Assembly: GCF_009379765.1 (NCBI RefSeq) | Contig: NZ_WHTD01000025.1 | Span: forward strand, 1-64,000 | Origin: Actinophytocola sp. | GTDB taxonomy: Bacteria; Actinomycetota; Actinomycetes; Mycobacteriales; Pseudonocardiaceae | DNA length: 64,000 nucleotides | Direction of reading: 5' to 3' | Part shown: in pieces, positions 9,832 to 20,300 of the stretch | Layout: each line of letters starts with the position of its first letter | How positions within the stretch are numbered: position 1 is the first letter of the stretch | Program-made: the position numbers and the translations under genes | The notes under the pieces: generated by a model | Seen by the model: the letters and a program-made list of their open reading frames with translations, nothing else | Databases searched by the model: none | Told to the model about the DNA's origin: nothing

Positions 9832-10575
9832 GTGGACGAGTCGAGATTCCTCGAATGCCTGGAGGCGGACTACCGGCGGCTGCGTGAGGTCGCGCCCGGC
9901 GCCCTGGGTGAGAAGGTGCCGAGCTGCCCGGGCTGGACGACGGCCGACCTCGCCGGGCACGTCGCCGAGGTGTACCTGCACAAGACCGAGACCATGCGGC
10001 TCGGCGACTGGCCGCAGCCGTGGCCGCCGGACCTGGGCGACGACCCGTTGGCGGCGCTCGACCGTGCCTACCGCGAGCTCACCTGGGAGCTCAGCACGCG
10101 CAAGCCCGACGAGCACGCGCTCACCTGGTACGCGCCGGTGCAGACGGTCGGGTGGTGGGCCCGGCGGATGGCGCAGGAGACGGTCATCCACCGGGTCGAC
10201 GCGGAGCTCGCGGCGGGGCTCACGCCCACGGCGATCCCGGCCGACCTGGCCGCGGACGGCATCGACGAGGTGCTGGTCTGCTTCCTCGCGTACGCCTCCA
10301 CCGAGTACCCGGAGGCCCTCGGCGAGCACCTGGACAGCTGCGACGGCAGCACCGTGCGGATCGACACACCGTCGGCGAGCTGGCTGGTGCAGCTGGGGCC
10401 CGGCGTGGTCACCGTCGAGCGCGGCGAGGCCGACGTGGAGGCGATCGTTCGGGGATCCGAGGACGCGGTGCTGCGCTGGCTGTGGCGGCGGGTCGGCAAC
10501 AGCGCGGTCGAGCTGGACGGCAACCACGGCGTGGTCGGCAAGCTGCGTCAACTCCTGGGGGACACCACGCAATAG
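9832..10575 (+). CDS. Maleylpyruvate isomerase family mycothiol-dependent protein (DinB-like)
   Basis: CPGWTTADLAGHVAEVY, WWARRMAQETVIHRVDAE. Confidence 0.8.
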   Translation: MDESRFLECLEADYRRLREVAPGALGEKVPSCPGWTTADLAGHVAEVYLHKTETMRLGDWPQPWPPDLGDDPLAALDRAYRELTWELSTRKPDEHALTWYAPVQTVGWWARRMAQETVIHRVDAELAAGLTPTAIPADLAADGIDEVLVCFLAYASTEYPEALGEHLDSCDGSTVRIDTPSASWLVQLGPGVVTVERGEADVEAIVRGSEDAVLRWLWRRVGNSAVELDGNHGVVGKLRQLLGDTTQ

Positions 10576-10584
10576 TCTTGACGC

Positions 10585-11217
10585 ATGCCGGTGCGGGTGG
10601 CGCTCGTCGACGACCACGAGGTGGTGCGGCGCGGGCTGCGGGACCTGCTGGACGGCGAGCCGGGCATCGAGGTGGTCGCCGAGGCGGGTGGCGTCGACGA
10701 GGCGCTCACCCGGATCGGCGCGACCTCGCCGGATGTCGTGGTCGTCGACATCCGCCTCCCGGACGGGGACGGGGTGTCGCTGTGCCGGACGCTGCGCTCA
10801 CGCGACCCGGCCCCGAAGTGCCTGGTGCTCACCGCGTTCGACGACGAGCAGGCCCTGGTCGAGGCCATCATGGCGGGCGCGTCCGGGTACCTGCTCAAGC
10901 AGGTGCGGGGCCAGGACCTGGTGGCCGCGGTGCGCGAGGTGGCCGCCGGCCGCTCGCTGCTCGACCCGGTCACCACGGCCCGGGTGCTGGAGCGCATGCG
11001 CCGCTCGGCGGAGACCGACGAGCTGGCCGCTCTCACCGACCGGGAGCGGCACGTGCTGGAGCTGATGGGCGAGGGACTCACCAACCGGCAGATCGCCGAG
11101 CGGCTGTTCCTGGCCGAGAAGACCGTGAAGAACTACGTGACCTCGGTGCTGGCCAAGCTCGGCATGGAACGCCGCACCCAGGCGGTCGCCTGGATCGCCC
11201 GCCGGCCGCGGAGCTGA
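10585..11217 (+). CDS. NarL/DevR-type response regulator
   Basis: Receiver VALVDDHEVVRRGLRDLL; LuxR HTH LTDRERHVLELMGEGLTNRQIAERLFLAEKTVKNYV. Confidence 0.9.
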   Translation: MPVRVALVDDHEVVRRGLRDLLDGEPGIEVVAEAGGVDEALTRIGATSPDVVVVDIRLPDGDGVSLCRTLRSRDPAPKCLVLTAFDDEQALVEAIMAGASGYLLKQVRGQDLVAAVREVAAGRSLLDPVTTARVLERMRRSAETDELAALTDRERHVLELMGEGLTNRQIAERLFLAEKTVKNYVTSVLAKLGMERRTQAVAWIARRPRS

Positions 11218-11222
11218 CGTGC

Positions 11223-11261
11223 GGAAGGGGCGCCGCGAGTGGGAACCGCGGCGCCCCTTCC
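11223..11261 (+). terminator. Convergent-gene terminator stem-loop
   Basis: 15-bp perfect inverted repeat GGAAGGGGCGCCGCG / CGCGGCGCCCCTTCC. Confidence 0.75.
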
Positions 11262-11270
11262 TGGCCTGGC

Positions 11271-13802
11271 TCACGCCGGTGCGACAGTCGCCTCCGCCGG
11301 GCGGGGGCGCAACGTGACCCAGGTGGTCACCATCGTGGACAGCATGGTCAGCACGGTCGCCGTGCCGATCACGCCCAGGTAGATCCAGATCGGGCCGGTC
11401 GGGAGCAGCGAGCCGTCCGTCACCAGGGTGAACGGCACCAGTGTCGTGGTCGACACGATGGTCCCGAGCACGATCCCGATCGCCGACACCATGCCGGCCT
11501 CGACGAACATCATCCGGAGCACCTGGCCGCGGGTCGAACCCGTCAGCCGCTGCAGGCCGAACTCCCGCCGCCGCGCCGAGGTGGCCATCACCTGGCTGTT
11601 CACCACCGAGATCGCCGTGTACGCCACGATCATCCCGGCCATCAGGTAGTTGATCCACGCGCCGATCTCCTGCTCCTCGGCGTACGCGGCGGTCAGCACG
11701 TCCCGGTCGGCCACCGCCACCCCCGGCTGGTCGGCGACCAGCTTCGAGAGCGACACCGACAGGGCGTCCAGGGACTCCCCCGGCTCGGCCCGGACCATGA
11801 TCTGGGCCGGCAGCCCCGACGTCGTGTGCGCGGCGACCAGGTCGGCCGGCATCAGCATGGTCTGGAAGCCCACGCGACCCGGGTACAGACCGACGATCCG
11901 CACGTCCACCTCGTCGCTGTCGCCCATCCGCATGGTGATCGTGTCGCCGATGCCCCGGCCGATCGACGCGGCGTTCTCGGCGGGCAACGCCACCGTGTCG
12001 CCGGTCAGGTCGGCGAGCCTCCCGGAGGTCGGCTTCACCGCGGTCGTCTGCGCGGCACCCTCGGCGCTGACGCCCTGGATCATCCAGCCGTCCTCGCTCT
12101 GCGAGTCGTCGTAGGGTGCCGCCACGTACCCGGTCGTGCTCGCGAACTCCGAGGCCGCCGCGACACCCGGCACCTCGCGCACCTCGGCGACGAGGTCACC
12201 GGGCAGGCCACCGGTCGATGAGCTCAGCACCAGGTCGGCCCGCAGGTTCTCCGCGTAGGCCTCGTTGGCGACCGCCACCTGCGTGGTCTGCAGGTAGATG
12301 TTCGCCGTCGCGATGCCCGTGGCGAGCATGATCGGGGTGACGACCGCGGCCATCCGCACGGTGCGGGTGCGGGCGTTGAGCGTCGCGAGGTAGCCGGCCG
12401 TACCGGTCACCGCGCGCACCGGCCAGCGCAGCACCGCCAGCATGACCCGGGTGACGCCCGGGGCGATCAGCGCGAGCCCGATCGCCCACAGCAGCACCGA
12501 CGGACCGGCCGTGCTCGCCGCGATCGGCCCGGTCATCACCGCGATCGTCACGATGAACAGCGCGATCCCGCCGCCGAAGCAGAGCACCGCGAGGATCAGC
12601 CGGATCGCGGACAGCCACCGCCGCTGGATCGCGGCCTCCATCAGCGCCTCGGTCGGCCGGGTGCGGGCAGCGCGCCGGCCCGCGACGAACGCGGCGCAGA
12701 GCGAGATCAGCAGCGACGAACCGACCGCGACGACCATCGGGATCCAGCCGACCCGGAACTCCATCGCCTCGGGCACGATGCCGTTGCCGGCCAGCCGGTC
12801 GAACAGCCACCGGCCGAACGGCACGCCGAGCAGGCTGCCGAGGGTCGTGGCGAACACCGCCATGTACAGCGACTCCCCGACCACCATCCGGCGCAGCTGG
12901 CCGGGCGTGGTGCCGATGGCGCGCAGCAGGGCGAGCTCGCGCTGGCGCTGCTGGATCGACAGGCCGAGCGTCGTGGCCACCACGAACAGCGCCACGCTGA
13001 TCGCCAGGCCGCCGAACACCGCCGACAGCACGATCAGGTTCTCGCTCGACTTGTCCGCCTCGAAGTGCTCGGCGACGCCGCGGTCGCTGCCGGTCAGCAG
13101 GACCACGGGCGCGCCCTTCAGCGCCTCGCCGACGTCCTGGGTGACCTGGCCGAGATCGGCACCGGGTGAGGTGAGCACGCCGATCGCGTCGACCTTGCCG
13201 GCGTGCCCGGCGAGGCGGTCGACGTCCGCGTCGGCGAAGAACACGTCGGCCGAGCTGGTGAGGCCCGCGACGGTGTAGGTCGCGGTTCGCGCGTCGGCGA
13301 CGATCTCCACCCGGTCGCCGACCTGGTGGCCACCGGTGGCGTCGAGCACGACCTCGCCAGGGCCGGGCTCGTGACCGGCGCGCAGCGAGTACGGGGTCAG
13401 CGCGGCCGAGGACCAGCCGTGACCGCCGGTCGTCGCGCCGGCATGGCCGTCCCGGACCAACGTCGCGGGGAACGACATGTCGCCGACCGCGGTCTCGACC
13501 CCGGGCACGGCCTCGACCTTCGACACCAGGGCGGGGTCCAGCCGGACCCGCTCGGCCAGCGTGCCGGTCTCGGTGTCCTCCTCGGGGTCGTCGGGGTTCT
13601 GCTTGGGCAGCGTGGAGGACTGGCTGCCGGTGACGACCAGCGGCGCGGCGGCCAGCCGCTGGGCGGGGACCTCGGTGCGGATGCCGGTCTCCATCAGACC
13701 GCCGCAGGCCATCGTGATCACGGCGCCGAAGGTCATCGCGAGGAACGTGGCGATGAAGGCGCCCTTGCGGTAGCGCAGCGTGCGCAGGGCGACCCGCACC
13801 AT
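11271..13802 (-). CDS. FtsX/MacB-type ABC transporter permease
   Basis: MVRVALRTLRYRKGAFIATFLAMTFGAVITMACGG..., two FtsX-like TM blocks. Confidence 0.88.
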   Translation of the reverse strand: MVRVALRTLRYRKGAFIATFLAMTFGAVITMACGGLMETGIRTEVPAQRLAAAPLVVTGSQSSTLPKQNPDDPEEDTETGTLAERVRLDPALVSKVEAVPGVETAVGDMSFPATLVRDGHAGATTGGHGWSSAALTPYSLRAGHEPGPGEVVLDATGGHQVGDRVEIVADARTATYTVAGLTSSADVFFADADVDRLAGHAGKVDAIGVLTSPGADLGQVTQDVGEALKGAPVVLLTGSDRGVAEHFEADKSSENLIVLSAVFGGLAISVALFVVATTLGLSIQQRQRELALLRAIGTTPGQLRRMVVGESLYMAVFATTLGSLLGVPFGRWLFDRLAGNGIVPEAMEFRVGWIPMVVAVGSSLLISLCAAFVAGRRAARTRPTEALMEAAIQRRWLSAIRLILAVLCFGGGIALFIVTIAVMTGPIAASTAGPSVLLWAIGLALIAPGVTRVMLAVLRWPVRAVTGTAGYLATLNARTRTVRMAAVVTPIMLATGIATANIYLQTTQVAVANEAYAENLRADLVLSSSTGGLPGDLVAEVREVPGVAAASEFASTTGYVAAPYDDSQSEDGWMIQGVSAEGAAQTTAVKPTSGRLADLTGDTVALPAENAASIGRGIGDTITMRMGDSDEVDVRIVGLYPGRVGFQTMLMPADLVAAHTTSGLPAQIMVRAEPGESLDALSVSLSKLVADQPGVAVADRDVLTAAYAEEQEIGAWINYLMAGMIVAYTAISVVNSQVMATSARRREFGLQRLTGSTRGQVLRMMFVEAGMVSAIGIVLGTIVSTTTLVPFTLVTDGSLLPTGPIWIYLGVIGTATVLTMLSTMVTTWVTLRPRPAEATVAPA

Positions 13803-14629
13803 CACCGGGCTCCCGTCGGCTCGCGCTCGGCCCATGCGCCGAGATGGGTCATCCGCTCCGCGACGCCCTCGGCGGTCGGGTTCACCAGCTCGCCCACCAG
13901 CTTGCCGTCGGCCAGGAACACCACGCGGTCGGCGTAGGACGCGGCGACCGGGTCGTGGGTGACCATCACGACCGTCTGCCCGGCCCGGTCCACGGCGTTG
14001 CGCAGCAAGCCCAGCACGTCGCGGGCGGTGCGGGTGTCCAGCGCGCCGGTCGGCTCGTCGGCGAAGATCACCGCGGGGCGGGTGACCAGCGCGCGGGCGA
14101 TCGCGACGCGCTGCTGCTGGCCGCCGGACAGCTGGCCGGGCAGGTGCTTGCGGCGGTCCCCCAGGCCGACCTGGTCGATGACGCGCCGCACCAGCTCGGG
14201 CTTCGCGCGGCGGCCGGACAGCCGCAGCGGCAGGGTGACGTTGTCCTGCACGGTCAGCGCGGGGAGCAGGTTGAACGCCTGGAACACGAACCCGATCCGC
14301 TCGCGGCGCAGCTTGGTCAGCTCGACCTCGGAGAGCTCGCTCAGGTCCTGGTCCTCCAGCAGGACCGAGCCGCCGGTCGGGCGGTCGAGGCCGGCCGCGC
14401 AGTGCAGGAACGTGCTCTTGCCGGAGCCGGACGGCCCCATCACCGCGGTGAAGCTGGCTCGCGCGAACCCGATGGTCACGCCGTCCAGCGCGGTCACGCT
14501 GGTGCGCTTGCCGCCGTAAGTCTTCCGCACGTCGATCAGCTCGACGACGTCGCAAGCCCAGGGGACCGTGACGGCACCCAGCCACCAACCACCCGAGGTC
14601 CGCACCGTCCGCCGGGACGCAACCAACAC
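13802..14629 (-). CDS. ABC transporter ATP-binding protein (LolD/MacB-like)
   Basis: Walker A GPSGSGKST, signature LSGGQQQRVAIARAL, DEPTGALD; first ~27 codons lie in the 101-bp dispersed repeat, true start uncertain. Confidence 0.85.
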   Translation of the reverse strand: MLVASRRTVRTSGGWWLGAVTVPWACDVVELIDVRKTYGGKRTSVTALDGVTIGFARASFTAVMGPSGSGKSTFLHCAAGLDRPTGGSVLLEDQDLSELSEVELTKLRRERIGFVFQAFNLLPALTVQDNVTLPLRLSGRRAKPELVRRVIDQVGLGDRRKHLPGQLSGGQQQRVAIARALVTRPAVIFADEPTGALDTRTARDVLGLLRNAVDRAGQTVVMVTHDPVAASYADRVVFLADGKLVGELVNPTAEGVAERMTHLGAWAEREPTGAR

Positions 14630-14651
14630 TTTTGATTCCGGGGAGGCGGAC
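14551..14651 (-). repeat. Dispersed 101-bp repeat, copy 1
   Basis: Ungapped 88/101 identity (manual alignment) with 48879-48979 on the opposite strand. Confidence 0.85.
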
Positions 14652-14655
14652 TAGC

Positions 14656-16164
14656 CCCAAGGCCGTGTAGTTAGGGCTTGGGTGTGGTTGTCAAGCCCGC
14701 TGAAATTGGGAACGGAGTCCCTGCTAGAACAGCGTCGACCAAGATCGCTGAAACATAGGGACTCCGTTGGACTCGCAGTCTGTCATCACCCGCGCTATTA
14801 CCGTGGCAGGGGGCCGGTACGCGCCCGGCCACCTCGGCGAACTCACCCAGCTCGTGCCGTTTGAGATGGTCGATCAGGCCCTGCTCGCGACCCGGGCGAC
14901 CCAGTCCCGGCTGCGGGACCTGCCCTCCCGGGTCGTGGTCTATCTGCTGCTGGCCGCCGGCCTGTTCCCGGACGTGGGATATCCCGGTGTGTGGCGCAAA
15001 CTCACCGCCGCGCTGGCCGGCATCCCCACCGCCACGCCGACCCCCGGCGCGTTGGCCCAAGCCCGCCGACGAGTGGGGACAGCACCGCTGCGGTGGTTGT
15101 TCGATCTGCTGCGGGGCCCGGCCGCCACCATCGGCGGTCGCGGCACCTGGTGGCGTGGTCTGCTGGTCTGCGCCATCGATGGCACCACCCTGACCGTGCC
15201 CGACACCCCCACGATCGGGACCCGCTTCACCAAACACGCCGGTCACCACGGCGGCACCGGCTACCCCCAGGTCCGGCTCGTGGCCCTGGTCGCGTGCGGC
15301 ACCCGCACCCTCATCGACGCGGTCTTCGGCCCCACCACCACAGGCGAGACCACCTACACCCCACAACTGCTCCGCAGCCTGCGGGCGGGGATGATCCTGT
15401 TGGCCGACCGCAACTTCGGCGCGAAAGACCTCCTTGCCGACATCGCGGCCACCGGAGCCCACGTGCTGGTCCGCCTGAAAAACGACCGCAAAATCCCGAT
15501 CCTGGCCCGCTACCCCGACGGCTCCTACCTCTCCACACTGGGCGCACTGCGGGTGCGCATCGTCGAGTGCGAGATCACCATCTCCACCACCGCCGGACGC
15601 CACACCGGGGTCTACCGGCTGGCCACCACCCTGCTCGATCACCACCGCTACCCGGCGGCCGAACTGATCAGGCTCTACCACGAACGCTGGGAAATCGAAA
15701 CCGCCTACCTGGAACTGAAATCCAGCATCCTGGGCGGGCGAGTCCTCCGCGCCCGCACCCCGACCGGTGTCCTCCAAGAGATCTACGCGCTGCTGGTGGT
15801 CTACCAACTGCTGCGCACCGCCATCGCCGACGCGACCAGCACCCGAACCGACACCGACCCCGACCGGGCCAGTTTCAGCATCGCCTGGCAGGCCGCCCGC
15901 GACCAACTCATCCAGGCAGCAGGCGTCATCACCGACACGGTCATAGATCTGGTCGGCACGATCGGCCGGCACGTCCTCGCCAACCTCATACCCGCCCGAC
16001 GCCTGCGGGTATGCCCCCGCATCGTCAAACGCGCCATCTCCAAATACCAGGCACGAGGCCCCAACATCGACCGGACCAGCTACAAAGCCACCCTCAACAT
16101 CAACATCCTCGCCGGCGCGTCACCTTGACACCCACCACCACCGGCCTAACTACACGGCCTTGGG
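14656..16164 (+). mobile_element. Intact IS4-family insertion sequence (~1509 bp)
   Basis: 20-bp perfect terminal inverted repeats CCCAAGGCCGTGTAGTTAGG (14656-14675, 16145-16164); 6-bp direct repeat ACTAGC at 14650-14655 and 16165-16170; full-length transposase. Confidence 0.92.
14767..16128 (+). CDS. IS4-family transposase
   Basis: 453 aa; AIDGTTLTVPD, ILLADRNFGAKDLL, LYHERWEIETAYLELKSSILGG (DDE motifs); TTG start. Confidence 0.9.
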   Translation: MDSQSVITRAITVAGGRYAPGHLGELTQLVPFEMVDQALLATRATQSRLRDLPSRVVVYLLLAAGLFPDVGYPGVWRKLTAALAGIPTATPTPGALAQARRRVGTAPLRWLFDLLRGPAATIGGRGTWWRGLLVCAIDGTTLTVPDTPTIGTRFTKHAGHHGGTGYPQVRLVALVACGTRTLIDAVFGPTTTGETTYTPQLLRSLRAGMILLADRNFGAKDLLADIAATGAHVLVRLKNDRKIPILARYPDGSYLSTLGALRVRIVECEITISTTAGRHTGVYRLATTLLDHHRYPAAELIRLYHERWEIETAYLELKSSILGGRVLRARTPTGVLQEIYALLVVYQLLRTAIADATSTRTDTDPDRASFSIAWQAARDQLIQAAGVITDTVIDLVGTIGRHVLANLIPARRLRVCPRIVKRAISKYQARGPNIDRTSYKATLNINILAGASP

Positions 16165-16171
16165 ACTAGCC

Positions 16172-17308
16172 CTACCCCAGGGGCACCGTCCAGGTGACGG
16201 TGGTGCCGCGGCGCGAGGAGGAGTCGATCTCGCAACGGCCGCCTGCTTGGGCGGCGCGCTCCTCGAGGTGCTTGAGGCCGCGGTGGGTGACGCCCTGCGG
16301 GATGCCGCAGCCGTCGTCGGCGACGGTGAGCGCCAGCTCCTTCCCGCGTCCGATGTGGACGGAGACGTGGTGCGCGCCGGAATGTCTGACCACGTTGGAC
16401 AGCGTCTCGCGCAGCGCGGCCCTGGTGTGGTCGGCGAGGTCGGCCGGGATGTCGTGCAGGTCGCCCTCGATCGTCAGGGTCGGCTCGAAGCCGAGCAGCT
16501 CACCGGCGATCCCGACCTCGCCGCGGACGGACTCGGCGAGGTCGGTCGCGGTGTCGGTCGGGTCCGGGTTGCGCAGCGCGCGGACGACCGCGCGGACGTC
16601 GGCGATCGAGGCGTCGAGCTGGTCGATGGCCTCGGCGAGCCTGCTCGCGTCCTGCCGGGCGAGCTTGCGGGACGGGCGGCGCGCGACGAGGTCGAGCCGC
16701 ATGCCGGCGGCGTAGAGCCGCTGGACGATGACGTCGTGCAGGTCGCGGGCGATGCGCTCCCGCTCCTGGTAGAGACCGATCTTGGCGCGGGCGGTGGCGC
16801 CCTCGGAGAGAAGGAGCACGAGCCCGGCCTGCGCGGCGAACGCGGTGAGCAGGTCGACAGTGGTGGCCTGGAAGGGTTTCGCGCCGCGCTGCCGGTAGAC
16901 GGTGAGCGCGCCGAGCCGGCGTTGCGCGGTGCCGAAGGGGGCGGCCGCGAAGGGGCCGTAGGCACGCAGCTCGCGGAGGACGAAGGGCGCGGTCCGCGGG
17001 TCGGCCCACACGTCGTCGACGACGACCGCGACGCCGCTCCGCGCGACCCGGGCGGCGGCGGAGCGGGCGGAGAGCACGAGCCCGACGGGGTCGGTGGTGT
17101 TGGGCAGGACGGGAGCGCCGTGCGCGGCCTCGACGGTGAGCGAGCCGTCCTCGGCGCGGGCCATGACGAGCCCGAGGTCGGCCTCGGCGAGATCGGCGGC
17201 CCGGCGCACGACGAGCCGCAGCACCGCCTCCGGGTCGTCCCCGGACAGCGCCGCCGTGGCGATCTCGGTGGCCGCGCCGAGCGCGCGGGCGGCCAGGTCG
17301 GGCTCCAT
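16172..17308 (-). CDS. GAF-domain sensor histidine kinase (DevS/NarX-like)
   Basis: GAF region, HisKA_3 ERIARDLHDVIVQRLYAAGMRLD, HATPase ETLSNVVRHSGAHHVSV, VADDGCGIP. Confidence 0.9.
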   Translation of the reverse strand: MEPDLAARALGAATEIATAALSGDDPEAVLRLVVRRAADLAEADLGLVMARAEDGSLTVEAAHGAPVLPNTTDPVGLVLSARSAAARVARSGVAVVVDDVWADPRTAPFVLRELRAYGPFAAAPFGTAQRRLGALTVYRQRGAKPFQATTVDLLTAFAAQAGLVLLLSEGATARAKIGLYQERERIARDLHDVIVQRLYAAGMRLDLVARRPSRKLARQDASRLAEAIDQLDASIADVRAVVRALRNPDPTDTATDLAESVRGEVGIAGELLGFEPTLTIEGDLHDIPADLADHTRAALRETLSNVVRHSGAHHVSVHIGRGKELALTVADDGCGIPQGVTHRGLKHLEERAAQAGGRCEIDSSSRRGTTVTWTVPLG

Positions 17309-17316
17309 CGTCGAGC

Positions 17317-20300
17317 TCACGCTAGCGCGGTCCGCCCACCCGACGCCGCGGCCGAGAACTGTCGGTCCCCTCCCGTAGCGTCGAAATCGGGGGACCCCTG
17401 GGGGCCGTGCGAGTGGGCCGTTCGCACCGAGTTCACCCGACCGTGGCTGACCTCGACGATCAGGTCGGCGTAGGCCGTCTCCTCCTCGCGGTGCGTCACG
17501 TGGATCACCGTCGTGGGTAGGGCGCTGATCATCTCGAGCACGCGCCGTGCGGTGGGGATGTCCAGGTGCGCGGTGGGCTCGTCCAGCAGCACGAGGTCGG
17601 CGTGCGGGGCGGCGAGCAGCGCGCGGGCCAGCGCCAGTCGTTGGGCCTCGCCGCCGGACGCGGTCGCGGCGCGCCTCGTGTCGAGGCGGTGGGCCCAGTG
17701 GCCGATGCCGGCCAGGCGGAGCGCGTCGGCGAGCTGCGCGTCGGTCGCGTCGGGGTCGGCGAGGCGGAGGTTCTCGCGGACCGTCGTGCCGGCGAGCAGC
17801 GGTTCCTGAGGGCACCACGCGACGTCGCGCGGGATCTTCGCGGTACCGCGGTCGGCGTCCAAGAAGCCGAGCAGCAGGGCCAGGAGCGTCGACTTGCCGG
17901 CGCCGGACGGCCCGACGACCGCGACGTGCGTGCCGGGCCGGACGTCGAGGGTGACGTCCGTCAGCGCCGGCCCGGCCGCGCCCGGCCAGCGGGCGTCGAC
18001 GCCGAGCAGCTCGATGTGGTCGGCGTACTCGTGGCTTCGGGTGACGGGTTCCTCGGGCCGGGTGCGGGCGAGGGCGGCGCGGAGGGCCCGGTGGTGCTGG
18101 GCGGCCGGCGGGACGAGGGCGAGCACCTCGGCGAGGGCCAGCGGCAGGAGGGCGCAGACCGGGGCGAGAAGCGGGTCGAGCGTGCCGCCGGCGACCGCGG
18201 TGGCGGCGAGGGCCGTGCCGGCGACCGCTGCCGCCCCGGTTCCGAGCGTGCTGATCAGCGTGGCCGCACCCGCGCCGAAGGCCTCCCGCTTGGCGGACCT
18301 GGTCAGCTCGGCGTCCGTGGCGGCGATGGCGGCGCGGTGGCGGTGGTGCGCGCCGAACGCGATCAGCTCGGCGGCGGCATCGAGCAGGGTGAGCGTCCGG
18401 GTGGCGATCCGGCGCCGGCCGGTGGCGAGCCTGCTGCCGGCCCGGCGGTCGAGCGCGAGCGCGACGGCCGGCGCACCCAGTCCGGCCGCCGCGACCGCGA
18501 TGACGAGCGTGAACGCCGCGGCCGGAAGGATCACCAGCTGGACGAGCACGGCCGCCACGCATACGAGTGCCGCGACGAGCGGCGGGGTGAGCACGCGCGG
18601 GGTGAGGTCGCGGACGGTGTCGATGTCGTGGACCAGCGCGGGGAAGTCGGCGGTGTGGGCCGGGCCGTTGCGGGCGAGCCCGCGCCAGAGCGCGACCCGG
18701 TGGCCGCCGGCCGCACGGAAGGCGGCGTCGTGGGTGACGAGCCGCTCGAGGTAGCGCAGCACCGCCCGACCCAGCCCGAACGCGCGGACCCCCACGACCG
18801 CGACGGAGAGCGTGAGGATCGGCGGCTGCTGCGCGGCCTTGGCGATGAGCCAGGCCGAGGTCACGGTGAGCGCGACGCCGGCCAGGAGGGCGCAGGCGCC
18901 CAGCGCGGCACCGGCCAGCAGCCGGCGGTCGAGCAGCGTCGCGACCCGCGCCCGCGCCCGGGCCGCGGTCGCGGCCGGCCGGCTCGCGGGTGCCTCGGCC
19001 GCGGGGATGTCCTGAGTGGACGGTGTGGCTCGGTGGCTGGCGAGGATCACCGCGGCGCCGTTCCCGGCGGCCTCCTCGACGGCGGTCATGACGAGGCCGG
19101 CGGTGGCCGGGTCGAGGTGGGCGGTGGGCTCGTCGAGGAGCAGGAACATGGCGCCGTCGCGGAGCCGGCGCAGGGCGCGCGCGACGGCGACCCGCTGCCG
19201 CTCCCCCGTGGACAGCTCGGTGACCGGCCGGTCGAGCAGGTGCTCGACGGCCACCTTCGCCGCGATGTCCCGGTCCGCCGAACCGATCTCCTCGGCCACC
19301 GTGGCACCGGTGAAGGTCGGGGTCTGCGGGACCCAGGCGAGGTGGTGGCGCCAGGCCTCCGGGTCCAGGTCGGCGAGGTCCGCCCCGCCGACCTGGACCC
19401 TTCCCCCGGTCGGTCTCGTGAAGCCCAGCAGGACGGCGAACAGCGTCGACTTCCCGGTGCCGCTCGGCGAGTCGAGGCGGGTGATCTCGCCGGGGCGCGC
19501 GGTGAGCGACAGGCCGTCGGGGGCGTTTTCGTTGCGGCGGCGGACCGTCAGGTCGGTCACGACCAGGTCGCCCGGTGGGGGCGGGACGCCGGTGGTGGCC
19601 GGCGTGGTCGGGAGGTCGGCGACCCGGCGGGCGGCTTCGAGACCGTCCTCGCTGGCGTGGTGGGCGGCGCCGGCGGCCCGCAGCGGGAGGTAGCACTCCG
19701 GCGCGAGGATCAGGACGAACAGGCCCACCGCGAGGCCGAGGTCGCCGGACACCAGACGCAGGCCGATCGTCACGGCGACCAGGGCCACCGACAGCGTCGC
19801 GATGAGCTCGAGCGCCAGCGCGGAGGCGAACGCGATGCGGAGCGTGCCCATCGTGGCCGCCCGGTGCGCGTCCGAGGCCCGGCGGACCGCCTCGGCCTGG
19901 CCGGCGGCGCGGCGGAACGCGGTGAGGATCGGCAGGGCCCGCGCGAGCTCGAGCAGGTGGGCGGACAGCCGCCCGGTGGCGTCGGCGGCCTGGGTGACGC
20001 GGTCGCGGGTGCGCAGGCCGATCAGGATCGCGAACACCGGGACGAGCGGGAGCGTCACCGCGATCACGACGGCGGACGGCCAGTCGGCGAGCAGCACGAC
20101 GCCGCCGATGCCGACCGGGAGGACGGCGGCGTTCACGAGTGCGGGGAGGTAGCTGGTGAAGTAGCCGTCGAGGGCGTCGAGCCCGCGGGTGGCGAGCGCG
20201 GTGAGCTCGGCCGGCCCGGCTTCCACGATCCACTCCGGCCCGGCCCCGAGCGCCCGGTCGAGGAGGACGGCACGCAGCTCCGCCTTGGCCCCGGCCGCCG

